DNA of 64,000 bases, taken from Dryomyza anilis. Its lineage: Eukaryota > Arthropoda > Insecta > Diptera > Dryomyzidae. This document shows positions 34,256 through 45,026 of this stretch, one piece after another. The notes under the pieces are model-generated. The model was given only the letters and a program-made list of their open reading frames with translations. It was not told where the DNA came from and searched no databases. The first letter of the stretch is position 1, and the number at the start of each line of letters is the position of its first letter. The DNA is taken from NCBI GenBank assembly GCA_951804985.1, contig OX638132.1:47562476-47626475 (forward strand), read 5' to 3'. Both the position numbers and the translations under genes were made by a program.

Positions 34256-35302
34256 TTAATCAGTACTTAAAATTAACATAATATAAATTATAATTAATAA
34301 AGATTTTTGAATACATATAATCGATGATGTGCTTGCTGATGCAGTTTGTAGTGATGACGGCAGAGCGATATTTACAGGTGTCCTCCGAGATATACCTGCA
34401 AGAAATGTTGATAAATTAAAAAATATTAAAAACAAATAAATAAATGCATTCAAAATAAATTATTAATTATATTCAAATATTAGTACATGCATAAATGAAT
34501 ACATTAATAAACAAATATAACGAAAAATCCAAATCCAAATTAAAAACTAATGGAATCACTCACTTTAACTTTTACAAAATTATACTATCAATGTTGATTT
34601 TCTTAAATTTATCATTGCCGATCATTAACAATAAAGTTAAAAATGTTTCACCATTGAAAAAGAAATATTTAAATATGAATAAGTGAATTTAACATTTCCT
34701 TAAACACGCAAATATCATTGATATAAGAATGACATCGACAGGTGGTAATGCATCTGAAGATTAAAATCACGAATTTTACTATAAATTTAATTTTAAAAAA
34801 TAGAATGCTATTTGTTACAATTTTTTGTACAAATTTTGTTATAATTTTTGGGGCAAAAAAGGGCCATGATAAGCAGTTTAAATTACGTTATAAGCCAAGT
34901 TACATGGAAAATTTAAGTTTTTTCTTTGCACACTCAACAATACATACGTAGTTTATACGAAATATTTTTTTTAAACAGAAAATCGCAAAATTAGCTATTT
35001 TAAACAGTTTTATTGATTTTCCAGCTAAGTGAAAAAGAAATAAACTTAACCCATTTTGCACCAAACCCTTCAATTGCTGTAATTAAGTGAAATTTTTATA
35101 TCCATTTAATTTAAATCAGTATATATTGATACGAAAAAATAAGTTTAAAACTAATAAAAGAAATAACCATAATACCGTAAATATTGTATTTAATTCGTCC
35201 ATTTTCGAGAACATCTAAACTGGAGACTTTCATATCTTTAAAAGCGTCAAATACCATGGTGGTTTTGCAGCACGTTGTGCAGTTTGAGCATGTCGCAAAC
35301 AT
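34256..35302 (-). CDS. Possible two-exon gene, not recognised
   Basis: A tentative model. Exon 1 (35302-35176) starts at an ATG and encodes MFATCSNCTTCCKTTMVFDA, then FKDMKVSSLDVLENGRIKYN; five cysteines lie in the first 13 residues. It leaves one base before GTATTA. Exon 2 follows CATTTCTTGCAG (34397-34396 acceptor), starts at 34395 with the two matching bases, and encodes ISRRTPVNIALPSSLQTASA and a hydrophobic tail to a stop at 34256. Matching phase and a good acceptor support the join; the donor is weak and the intron is about 780 bases. Base composition in the exons is less AT-rich than around them. I know no family with this sequence. It could instead be two unrelated frames. Confidence 0.3.
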
Positions 35303-35655
35303 TTAGTAGTCATAACCGCTTTTTTGTCATTTTAGGAGACTTTTAATAAAAAAATATAAAGTTTTCAAAAAATATTTCTGATATAATAAAGAGTTTATAC
35401 CAAATGTTGTGGTTCTCGACTGCTCTTCTTCGATTCCTCGGGGACAGTGAAGCAAATTTATAGTAATTTCCTTTGCGGGTATTTTTCTCAAATATTTAGT
35501 GATGATCTAGGATTATTTAATGTAAAACAAAACCTTACGGATAAATCATATGAAATAATTGCAAAATAAACTTTATCTAAATACATACATCGTCAGCCTT
35601 GCCATCCGTCTGATCTAGATGATGGCTTAAGTTGGTGCACGTCGAACAAAAGTTA

Positions 35656-35811
35656 AGAATCTAGTTACGCACTATGCCAATGCGGCATTCATCTGATGCG
35701 CTCAGCTCCAGCACCATTGACTTCAACTGCAAACTGCATCGGTGCAGAGTTATTTGGTGATACCGAGTGGGCCACAGATGAGCAATTGTGGCAGTTGTTT
35801 ATTGGCTAAAT
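35656..35811 (+). other. Short coding-like stretch
   Basis: After a stop, about 50 codons are open and less AT-rich than the surroundings: SYALCQCGIHLMRSAPAPLT, then GAELFGDTEWATDEQLWQLF and a stop. There is no clear acceptor and no recognised family. It may be a last-exon fragment or chance. Confidence 0.2.
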
Positions 35812-36179
35812 CATATACATTTATATGTACATACATAGTAAATAGCATTATTTAATGCACAAAATTAAATACTTACAAATTATGGCACGTCGAGCGAAAA
35901 TTTTCAATACAGAATTTTAATAAAATAATTTGGTTGGCATTTAAGTCAATGACAATCAGTAATTTTTTTTTTCGTTTAGAACTTAGAATAAAACAAAATA
36001 AACGAGAGCAAAAGGCGACCATTTTTTTTAAATACTCTCTTCGAATGGAAGCTGAAAAGGGAAATGGGTGATTTGAAGTAACATGGTTGCATTTCACTGT
36101 TCGTCATAGTTCCGAGCGGAGCTGGGATACACTGGGTGTTGTTCTTTGGTAATAAGTGACGATTACAGGTAAATTTACG

Positions 36180-36226
36180 AAATATGTTAAGTACCATAAA
36201 CTGTTTTATGGTACGTAACATATTTG
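36180..36226. repeat. Hairpin
   Basis: AAATATGTTAAGTACCATAA pairs with TTATGGTACGTAACATATTT across a short loop. The stem TACCATAA also occurs at MITE ends nearby (36600-36660), so this may be a solo pair of fused MITE termini. Confidence 0.6.
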
Positions 36227-36424
36227 GCATAACAAGATTTTCAATTTTTCCAATTTCTTAGTTTTTTTGCTTTAATTTTTTATTGGTGCAAGATAAAATA
36301 GTGGTGTAAAGGTATTAATTGTTTGTTTTTAATGCAGCTATGTTTTAATGCATCATTATTTTAATATATTTTGCCAAACATTTTTTCCTGCAAATAACAA
36401 ATGGCAAATTAATGTTTGGCAAAA

Positions 36425-36660
36425 TATATTTAATTAATGATGCAGATCGAATAAATTTATATGAGAAAACCATTAAAACAGCAGTATTTATTCTATTTAA
36501 AATAATAATATTGAAATATTTAAATTTATGGTATTGAATTTTTTAAATACTAATGAAGTAATTAGAAAACTTTTAATTTAAAAAGAAAAAACTATTAATA
36601 CATGAACCATAAGATCATTGGTCGTACCATAAAGTACTTAAAGGTACATTTTATTCTGAG
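36425..36660 (-). mobile_element. Partial MITE (AGAAGAAAATGTACC family)
   Basis: Reversed, it begins CACTCAGAATAAAATGTACC and follows the copy at 29239-30113 for about 230 bases, ending in the region TTTAATGGTTTTCTC. The far half is missing. Confidence 0.7.
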
Positions 36661-36670
36661 TGTACGCATT

Positions 36671-36850
36671 AATCGCGGCCCAGCGGCGATTGCCGCCATC
36701 CTGGTAACCTGCATCCTAGTGTATTTTTTGAATTACCATCAGGAGGAGCGGCCGGCCATTTACGGCATGCTACGTAATCAGAATATGGTGAATATGCGTA
36801 AGTTACTCATTGGCTCCATACAGGCAGCCCAACTTGGTGGTCTCGATACT
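36671..36850 (+). pseudogene. Fragment resembling the N-terminus of Golgi-resident PAP phosphatase (BPNT2/gPAPP)
   Basis: An open stretch of about 60 codons encodes a hydrophobic segment (AAIAAILVTCILVYFLNY) followed by MVNMRKLLIGSIQAAQLGG. In gPAPP proteins, a type II membrane anchor precedes a helix of the form (I/V)xMRxLLxxSxxAAxxGG, which opens the inositol-monophosphatase-like fold that hydrolyses phosphoadenosine phosphate in the Golgi. Nearly half of its bases are G or C, unlike the surroundings. The frame runs on through a hairpin (ATACTGTTTTATACGATATT...) to a stop at 36883, so the conserved sequence ends abruptly. A MITE end abuts it on the left at 36660, and another in the same orientation begins near 36920. 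No catalytic domain is present. The identification rests on a short match and is moderate. Confidence 0.5.
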
Positions 36851-36919
36851 GTTTTATACGATATTTCATATAAAACAGTATGAAACGAATAAAAGTAAAT
36901 GTACAATACCTGAAAAAAA

Positions 36920-36996
36920 TAATACATGGAACTATTAATACATACACCAAATGGTCGTACTATTAAGTACTTGATGATAAATTTTCTTCTGAGTAT
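36920..36996 (-). mobile_element. MITE end (AGAAGAAAATGTACC family)
   Basis: Reversed, it reads CTCAGAAGAAAATTTATCAT, then AAGTACTTAATAGTACGACC, similar to the termini at 29239 and 36660 and in the same orientation as the copy at 36425-36660. Confidence 0.6.
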
Positions 36997-37646
36997 AATA
37001 ATAAAAAAAAGAAAAATCTAAAATAATTTGTACTAAAAACATAAACTGTGTCAAGTATTTTTTCCAAAAACCCAATTATATTTTTAAGATATTCAAACGA
37101 TATCGTAATTATAACATAATGCACAAAAAATCAAATTTTTATTTCTTTACTATTTTTAATAATTTTTAAGCAGAGGATTTGGAGGAATATTTATACAAAT
37201 ATTCTGTATCGTTTTCATGAAAACGACCCATGCGGGTAATAAATTCTCAGGTGATATTTTATATTATATTGATTTTACGATATTAAAACCATTTTCTTCA
37301 TTTGCGTTTATATGGACTAAAAATGATGAAGTAATTTTGGTAAACACTAAACATATAATAGTTTTGCAGAAAAAAATTACACAATTTTTTTATGACATTA
37401 AAAAGTATAATAAAATGTGTCGTTGAGAATCAAAAAGGCTTAACCCATTTTTGGAAAAAAAAGATAAACTAGGCCAGAATACGTATTCTAGAGCTGGTAT
37501 TCATATATTGTATTTTTAAAATTTCAGAATTTAACGTTTTTAACCACATTTTAATAAGTATGTTATTTGATATACATTAAAACATAGAAGTTTGCATCAT
37601 ACTATGGGGGCGATTATCACAAGGCAACGTGTCTGAGTGCTTCATC

Positions 37647-37799
37647 ATGGCGAAGCCAGCGCAATCCTTGTCGGTGTCGTCTCAAGTCAACTCACTGGTC
37701 ATCAGAATTGGCAAATTGTCAAATGGTGACACCTACACTTCGGTGGAAGTCCTCCTCGTGGAAGTTCCTGGAAACGGCGCTCTACACCACCCGGTGTAG
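37647..37799 (+). CDS. 50-codon leader ORF of the RTE element
   Basis: This ORF starts MAKPAQSLSVSSQVNSLVIR and ends with a TAG at 37797-37799, about 84 bases before the first ATG of the endonuclease frame. Base composition matches the coding part of the element. Some RTE elements have a short first ORF of unknown function; whether this is one, or a chance upstream ORF affecting translation, cannot be told from one copy. Confidence 0.4.
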   Translation: MAKPAQSLSVSSQVNSLVIRIGKLSNGDTYTSVEVLLVEVPGNGALHHPV

Positions 37800-37882
37800 A
37801 AGTCGGCTAAAGTGAGTGGCGAGCATTTCCCTCAGAGTGAGGGTTCGTGCGTTGGGTTTGGGTCCCACCACGGAAAAAACCT

Positions 37883-38954
37883 ATGCGCCCAATGAAAACA
37901 AAAAAGAAGCCTCGGATAACGACCGATTACAACGATGACGACCCACGCAAACGTTTTAAGGACCATGATTTACGGATATGCACCTGGAATGTCCTGACCC
38001 TTTATAGGGAAGGTGCCTCTATCCAGCTGGCAGATGTCCTCGAAAAATATAAGGCTGACATCACCGCTATCCAGGAGATGCGATGGACGGGACAGGGCTG
38101 TTCGAAACAAGCGTCCTGTGATATCTACTACAGCTGTCATCCGGAGAGACACGAATTTGGATGTGGATTTGTGGTCGGCAAGAGACTCCGCCACCTTGTC
38201 TCTAGGTTCACGCCCGTGGACGAAAGGCTGGCAACAATCCGCATCAAGGCTAAATATTTCCATATCAGCCTAATTTGTGCACACGCTCCGACGAACGAGA
38301 AAGATGACGAGACAAAAGAGCGCTTCTACGAGCACCTAGACAACGCATACGAGCGCTGCCCCCGCCACGATATCAAAATCGTGCTAGGCGATTTTAACGC
38401 CAAGGTGGGCAGAGAAGCCATCTATTGTCCCACAATCGGAAAATTTAGCCTCTATGCCAACAGTTAGTAGCACTAGATTCGAACATTTCGATATCCACAA
38501 GGCCACATGGTTGTCGACCGATCAAAAAACTCGAAACCAAATTGATCACGCTGTGATTGACGTAAGGCACGCTTCGAGCGTGATGGACGTACGCACTATC
38601 CGAGGTGCCAATATGGACTCGGATCATTACATTGTGGCAGCCAAGGTCCGCACACGCTTAAGCGCTGCGAAGAACGTACGGAACCAAACGCAGGGAAAGC
38701 TAGACGTCGGAAAGCTGCAATTACAACAGACAACGCAAGCCTTTTCCAATCGACTCTCACACCTGCTTAGACAAAGCACTCTTCCTCTCGATGATATAAG
38801 CGCGCAGTGGAATCATATCTCCTGCTCTATGCGTACGGCTGCCGAAGAGGTGCTTGGATTCCAACGCCCCCTGAGGAATCAGTGGTATGACCAAGAGTGT
38901 CGCGCGGCCACTGCAGAAAACACGCTGCGTACAAATCCACCCTGCAGTCAGTAG
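37883..38954 (+). pseudogene. RTE endonuclease, broken
   Basis: From the ATG at 37883 the frame gives a basic stretch, then DLRICTWNVLTLYREGASIQ, the endonuclease opening, ITAIQEMRWTGQG (catalytic E), LGDFNAKVGRE (catalytic DFN) and a premature TAG at 38465-38467. A different frame from about 38466 continues with TRFEHFDIHKATWLS, DHAVID and NMDSDHYIVAAKV (catalytic SDH) and the linker to a stop at 38954. Compared with RTE relatives, about 45-60 bases are missing at the junction near 38462, which removes a segment before VSSTRFEHF and shifts the frame. All catalytic residues I can see are still encoded, but not in one protein. Confidence 0.85.
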
Positions 38955-39201
38955 CTACGCGAGCTGCGAAGAAGCGATACAAAGAGAAGAGGAGGGAAGA
39001 GAGACGTCTTTTCAGGCGTAAAAAAGCGAGGCAGAAAGACGTGAGTGTGAGGAGATTGAGATGCATGGGGACAGGAATGAGGCTCGAAAATTCTTCGAGA
39101 AAATAAGACGCCTCGCCGGAGGTTCAAAATCCGGAGCCTCTTCCTGTAAAGATGAAACGGAAATCCAGAGACAGATATCCAGAGCACACTGAAAATATAG
39201 A

Positions 39202-40835
39202 GGGATCACTTCTCTAGACTGCTGACCGGTGATGATGACCGCAATTTCACCGATAGAGAAGTAAACCCGGCAACCCCAGTACTTGATGACGACGTTGAGA
39301 TTCCGCCACCCGACCATGACGAGGTCAGAACAGCCATTGCTCGGCTAAAAAACAACAAAGCCGCAGGTTCTGATGGCCTGCCTGCTGAATTGTTTAAGAC
39401 TGGAGGCGAAGAGCTAATAGAGAGCATGCACGAGCTCGTAAGCAGAATATGGTCGGATGAAAGCATGCCAAGTGACTGGAACCTCAGTGTACTCTGCCCA
39501 ATCCTTAAGAAAGGGGATCCCACTATCTGCGCCAACGACCGTGGGATCAGCCTACTCAATATCGCATACAAGGTTCTATCGAGCGTATTTTGTGAAAGAC
39601 TGAAGCCCATCGTCAACAGACTAATTGGACCTTATCAGTGCGGCTTCAGACCTGGAAATTCCACCATAGACCAGATTTTCACATTGCGCCTAATCCAGGA
39701 AAAGACCCTAGAAAAACAGATCGACACCTACCACCTATTAGTCGACTATAAAGCCGCCTTCGACACTCCGATAAGGGAACGATTATACGCCGCAAGGTCT
39801 GAGTTCGATATACCTGCGAAACTTATAAGGCTTTGCAGGATGACCCTGAACAACACACGTTGCTCAGTGAGAATAGGAAAAGACCTCTCCGAGCCATTTC
39901 ATACCGAACGAGGTTTCAGACAGGGTGACTCCCTATCGTGCGACTTTTTTAACTTATTGATGGAGAAAATAGTTCGAGCTGCCGAACTCCGTCAAAGCGG
40001 CACTATCCTCAACAAAAGTGTCATGCTGCTCGCATATTCCGACGATATAGATATCATTGGCAGGAGCACACGAGCAGTCAGCGCAGCATTCTCCAGATTG
40101 GAGCAAGAGTCGCGTCGAATGGGTCTAGCAGTGAACGAGGACAAGACGAAGTTCCTTGTGTCAACAAGCAAAAAAGAGTCCGTGCGTCTTGGACAAAAAA
40201 CTGATTTTGACACCCACAAGTTCGACATTGTGAAGGACTTCGTCTATCTGGGATCCAGCGTAAACAGCAACAACGACGTCAGCCTGGATATTAAACGGAG
40301 AATAACTCTTGCCAACAGGTGCTACTTTGGGCTAAGTAGGCAATTGAGAAGCAGAGCCCTCTCTCGCCTGACAAAAATAACGCTCTACAAGTCACTCATC
40401 ATGCCCGTTCTACTTTATGGTGCAGAAACATGGACGCTGGCCTCCACCGATGAGAGAGTACTGGGAGCGTTCGAGAGAAAGATTCTCCGTAAAATCTTTG
40501 GCCCTATCTGCTTTGCTAACGAGTATCGAATCAGGATGAACCACGAGCTGTATGAGTTATTCGACGACATTGACATAGTCAAGCGCATCAAAATCCAGCG
40601 GCTTCGCTGGTTAGGTCATGTCGAACGAATGGATGAAAACACTCCAGCCAAGAAGGTGCTTGAATCGAAACTCGAAGGTGGACAGCGTAGAAGAGGGCGT
40701 CCAAATCTGCGTTGGAAAGACCAAGTTGAGGACAACCTGGCAACGCTTGGTATTTCTAACTGGCATCAGCGCGCGCAAAGCAGATCCGACTGGCGCGGCA
40801 TCATCTCAGCGGCCAAAACCGACCCACGGTTGTAA
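39202..40835 (+). pseudogene. RTE reverse transcriptase
   Basis: The frame is open from after a TAG near 39200 to the TAA at 40833-40835, about 544 codons. It includes KNNKAAGSDGLPAELFK (RT motif 0), PILKKGDPT, DRGISLLNIAYKVLSSV (motif 2), HLLVDYKAAFDT (motif A), FRQGDSLSCDFFN (motif B), LLAYSDDIDIIGRS (motif C, catalytic DD present; YSDD in place of the more common YADD) and the C-terminal domain with GHVERMDENTPAKKV and RRRGRPNLRWKDQVE. The region 38955-39200, between it and the endonuclease, is frameshifted (ORF 38897-39106 in another frame carries part of the linker). So the protein is cut off from its endonuclease, although the RT part itself looks intact. Confidence 0.9.
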
Positions 40836-40869
40836 GGGCCATTTAAGTAAGTAAGTAAGTTTGCATCAA

Positions 40870-42340
40870 AAATTTCCAAAAATTTATGATTTGAAAAATT
40901 GTTCGAAATAAATTGGGAGATCTACATTTTTCTGCAAGTATTGGATATTTTGGAAATTGTGCCACACTATTATTATTGTTAGCTCAATTAAATGACACTT
41001 CGAGTTGATCTACTCAATTTTTTGACTTTTTTCTCCTTCTGTGAAATTTGCTTTCTGTTGGTTGCTATCTTTTGCCTGTAAGATATCGATATAACTTCAT
41101 ACTATTTAAAGAAAGGATTTTTTTACTGCAAGATAATAATTTGACTGAAAATATTGGGCAAAGTCTAAACAAACTATATCTAAAATATTACATCATTTGT
41201 CATTTCTACTTCCTGAGATAAAACATCCTTTGAACTGTTTCTGCGGAATACGTTTCTCATTTTCGAATTTTATAAATTTAAATTTAATCTAAATTCAAAA
41301 TCTTTAAATATGTTGATATCACTATTATTAATAATCCAAGTACATTCAGTTTTACTGTTTGAAATTTAATATAGTTTGACAACAACATTTTTCAATTTTT
41401 CCCTTTATCACTATTTCGAGAGGCCTCTATGATTGAAATAATTTAATAAAATTAGTGAATAATCAAAATACATAGGTAATAAATTCGTCATATATACTGT
41501 CTAAAGACGTCGGATACTCAAATACTTCAATCACGTATACGTATCGCTATAGCGATTCGTACCGATACATAACTTCTATATGATTGCCATCGAATTACAG
41601 TAGGCGATAGTGCTTTATATATATATATTTGGAAATATTCTTGAAACTCTTTAAATTTTTCTTTTGTAGTATAATTTTATTTGATTCTAAATTACACAAA
41701 AAATACACAATGAGATCAAAAATGCACTTTTTTGTGGAATTACACTAAAAGTGGCAACACTGACACAACTACATTTCTTTACAAAGAGAACGAAGTGAAA
41801 ATCAGATCTGCCTACTTTTGGTGGCAGATGTTGATTGCACCCGTTCTTGTTGTTGAAGCCGTGTTGTTAACTTCACGCATATTGTCTAACTTTCATGCTA
41901 CCGAGAAGAAGATACAAATTCACACGCACACAAAAGTTTCGGTCATTTATGTCCCGATGCTGTTAAAAACGTTATAGAAACTTTTACTGAAACTTTCAGT
42001 TTTGCTACTACCCCATAAACCAAAAACCTGGATATTAAGTGATTTTCGAATGTACATTGAACGTGTATATTGAAGCTTTCACTAGAGAAAAGCGTTCAAC
42101 TTTTTGTAATTGTAAACTTGTAAAAACTGGTAGCAAAACTGGTAGCTATTTATCCAATTGAATCTAGCCTTTACCAAAACTTGAATTCCGACATTCAATA
42201 TACAGTCGAGGTTTAACTTAATTGTAAGCTATAAATAAAATGTGATTCGACCTTCCAATTACACTTGAATTCAAGCGCATATATCTCCCTAATTAAAGGT
42301 TTAAATATAAAATAAAATAAAACGCATATAAGTTATAGTA
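40870..42340. other. AT-rich stretch; one unrecognised frame
   Basis: No repeat or RNA gene could be supported. A frame at 41732-41977 (IRSAYFWWQMLIAPVLVVEA) starts from GTG, shows one hydrophobic segment and has no known relatives that I recognise; it is preceded by GTGGCAACACTG. I do not call it a gene. Confidence 0.4.
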
Positions 42341-42580
42341 CTATATATTAATAGGAATTAAAGTATGTTCTACAGCTGCAACAGCACCTGCACCTGCACC
42401 GGTGGCAGTGTACAGCAACTTCTTGTAAAATCCACGACGAGCCGCGAAGATAAAACCAGTCAATCCAATTGCGCCACTGCGATGTATAACATTGCCAGGT
42501 TCGCGTAAAATATCAATTTTGTCTGCGTATGAATGAAAAAATATTAATATTTCATAAACGTATTCGTAAACCTTGGCCAC
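42341..42580 (-). pseudogene. Fragment resembling MICOS subunit MIC26/MIC27 (apolipoprotein O family)
   Basis: The minus strand encodes DILREPGNVIHRSGAIGLTG, then FIFAARRGFYKKLLYTATGA and GAGAVAAVEHTL before a stop at 42341. In APOO/APOOL-type MICOS proteins of the mitochondrial inner membrane, a hydrophobic glycine-rich segment followed by AR(G/R)GFxKKLLYxxxGAGA is diagnostic, so the match covers the central membrane segment. A CYPKEA-like continuation normally follows and is absent. Upstream, a possible acceptor (TTCATTCATACGCAG, ending at 42523) or an uninterrupted frame to 42580 are both possible. A separate open stretch (42635-42585, CPENSTVRKMHDELIYN) between an AG and GTAAGT does not join in the right phase. 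It is probably a decayed exon or gene copy, possibly one exon of a real gene. Confidence 0.45.
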
Positions 42581-42637
42581 TTACATTGTATATCAGCTCA
42601 TCGTGCATTTTCCGTACAGTAGAATTCTCGGGACACT

Positions 42638-42870
42638 GAACCAAAAAAGTACATATCTACAATGAAAAAGTACATTATCACAAAGACTATTTCGTTAAAA
42701 TTGGTCCAATGTAACTGTTCATTGTAACAACTAATCTCCGGTAATACTTCAATGAACCAAAAAAGTACATATCTACAATGAAAAAGTACATTATCACAAA
42801 GAATATTTCGTTAAAATTGGTCCAATGTAACTGTTCTTTGTAACAACTAATCTCCGGTAATACTTCAATG
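42638..42870. repeat. 116-base tandem duplication
   Basis: Two nearly identical units begin TGAACCAAAAAAGTACATAT at 42637 and 42753 and end TCTCCGGTAATACTTCAATG. They adjoin the MIC26/27-like fragment and an ATTCAT-rich element. Confidence 0.85.
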
Positions 42871-42889
42871 TACAAATTCATTGAATTAC

Positions 42890-43433
42890 AATGTACGGAT
42901 CATTAATCAGAATGACCAATATTCATATTCACAAGTAATATTTCATTAGCTATATTGAATGCGAGAGTTCATTGTCGCTATGAATCGAATGCATACTCTA
43001 ATGAACGAGATCATAAACGTAAAATGAATTATGAATTCAGAAATTTTGTTTTAATTTTTTGATTTTATTATTTGAATGTAAATTCAATTAATATCTACAT
43101 TAAATATAAAAGTATTAATTCGCAATTTGTCGCAGCTTTGTGCGAATTAAATAAATGTTTTTTGTAGCTGTACAAGTTTTTGAAGAGCAGAGCGCAGCTA
43201 ACGTTACTAGAAACGAACACGAAAAATGAACATGAAAAATGTCTACTGCAGTATTGCAATGAATATAATTCATTAAAGTATGAAAGAATTCATTAAATTT
43301 ATTTGTACGTATTATGAACGCAGATTCTTACTGGAAATGAACTGATCATTAAATTCACAAATAAGTTGCAAGACAATGTACATTGCCACAATCTATCATG
43401 TATTAAAACGTATGCATTTGCCTCTATGAACAC
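42890..43433. repeat. ATTCAT/ATGAAT-rich element
   Basis: Many ATTCATT, ATGAAC and GAATTCATTAA repeats in both orientations, like 9005-9580, next to the duplication at 42638-42870, which may be one of its ends. Confidence 0.45.
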
Positions 43434-43910
43434 ACTAAGAAAACAAAGATGATTGCCAGAAATATCACAGCCCTAAATATCAACTTATTTACAAATTATT
43501 TAAATCGTATTTGAGACAACCACCTCTCAAACATCCGTCAAATACGATAAATATTGTTAGCAACCATCTTTCAAATTTACGTTTATGTATAGCAACCATC
43601 AATTAAACATCTGACAAATACGAAGATAGTTGATGAATATTTGGAAAAGCTACTCTATTAGAATTCGCGGAGTTATTTTTATTGAATTGAAAGAAAATTA
43701 ATCAAATGTATTTTTATTTATTCTAGAATTAAAACAGTATCCTGGTACATGGTACATCCTGGTATACATCGCCATCGTCTTTTTAAATCCTTCGAAGGCA
43801 AAATTGTACAACGACTTTAGATTTCGTGGGAGAAGAACCAAGTCCGACCGGCGACGCTAAACTCTGAAAAGAAATATTTTCCATCGCGTGTTGATAATTT
43901 AATGGCTGCA
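43434..43910. mobile_element. CACTAAG-type MITE, truncated
   Basis: It starts CACTAAGAAAACAAAGATGA and follows 8118-8550 with small changes, then stops at GTGTTGATAATTTA, where the next element (43911) begins. Confidence 0.8.
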
Positions 43911-44186
43911 TTCAAAGACCTCAGCAGTTGTGGAGCTGTTGAGCAATTTTAGCTTGAATGGCATGCTACTTTCTACGAATTTTAACACAAATATTTATAA
44001 ACAAAAATGGAATTTAGATTGGAATATATGTTTTCAATCAATTAAAGAGTTGTATGTAATTTTAATAAAATATTAATAAGAAATTAATTTGTAAATTGAC
44101 AGCTGTGATAGCGGTGCATTCAGTAACAGTGAGCGATTAGTTACTGAATAGTTTCCCAACTGCTGAGGTCGCTGAATGCAGCCAAT
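43911..44186. mobile_element. 276 bp MITE with GGCTGCATTCA ends
   Basis: The left end ATGGCTGCATTCAAAGACCT and the right end reversed, ATTGGCTGCATTCAGCGACC, are followed by TCAGCAGTTG in both. This is a single unit of the foldback at 25407-26106. The same short end motif occurs once more at 44220-44250. It truncates the MITE at 43434-43910. Confidence 0.75.
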
Positions 44187-44456
44187 GTCATCTGGCGACA
44201 CTGCCTGTGGCATCTTGGGAACAGTTAAGATCGCTGAATGCAGCTAATGACTTTTCCAGTTTCCAATTCCGGAGAGGTTTTATTTTGCCACGGATAAGGT
44301 GGCAACTATATATCCATTTCTGTTTAATCTTATGTTCTATTTTTGTTTAATGTTAAGATTTCAAAGTTGTTATAGTTTTTAAACAAATTTATTGAATTTA
44401 AAGATTTTATGTTATGTAAGTGTACTTTATCATAATTTTTATTTTATTTATAGAAA

Positions 44457-44560
44457 ATGTCTGCATCTCAGTTTTTGGAAAAAAACAATGTAGTTAATTT
44501 CGGCAATACTTGTTAATATCAACAATTCGATTTTGATTATGTTATCGTAACACCTATCTT
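44457..44560 (+). pseudogene. Fragment resembling a USP12/46-type ubiquitin protease
   Basis: After TTTATTTATAG the sequence reads MSASQFLEKNNVVNFGNTC and then a stop; one extra base restores YINNSILIML. NFGNTCYxNS(V/I)L is the cysteine-box signature of USP12/46-type deubiquitinases, with the catalytic cysteine in NTC, and the QF..N...VNFGNTC spacing also fits. Only about 30 codons are recognisable; everything after is stop-rich. It is probably a decayed exon copy. The match is short, so a chance resemblance is possible. Confidence 0.3.
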
Positions 44561-44953
44561 AAAAACTTATCTATGCTTCTGGTTCTGTAAATACTAAAAT
44601 GGACATACTTAGTGATTATTTATCGTATCATAAATTAAAAAGTTTAAAGTTATGTTGATTTTGTTGCAAACACCACAAATCGAGTAGGTCATTCCTAAAA
44701 CGTGGTATGTGAAACGAAGACAGATTTAGTAAATCCTGTATTGCTTTTAATCAATAATACAAACAAATTGAAATAAAGGTGCTTTCCATTCTTCATATTC
44801 CCTTTTTTTTCAATAATCATTTTTGTGTATGTAAAGAAAGGTATTTTATTTTTAATTGGATAGCACGTTGTGGAAATGAGTTCCTTAATTATTCAGATTA
44901 TCAGAGATCACAAATTCTATTTTAATGAATAAGTTATGTATATTATAACGTAA

Positions 44954-44955
<2 letters not shown>

Positions 44956-45026
<71 letters not shown>

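Larger units (their letters stand above)
37600..40860 (+). mobile_element. RTE-clade retrotransposon, nearly full length, with 12-base target duplication
   Basis: AAGTTTGCATCA is present at 37588-37599 and again at 40857-40868, bounding the element. It has a GC-richer leader (37600-37880), an endonuclease and a reverse transcriptase, and ends in repeats of TAAG (AGTAAGTAAGTAAGT), the usual short tandem tail of RTE elements. The coding region is broken by a deletion and frameshifts. A deleted relative lies at 7711-8088. The intact target duplication shows a complete insertion by target-primed reverse transcription. Confidence 0.92.

Noticed and set aside
38013..38273. Frames on both strands inside the RTE element
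   Set aside because: Shadows of the endonuclease frame; no independent support.
41732..41977. 81-codon plus frame with a hydrophobic segment, preceded by GTGGCAACACTG
   Set aside because: It starts from GTG, has no homology that I recognise and no convincing promoter or splice site.
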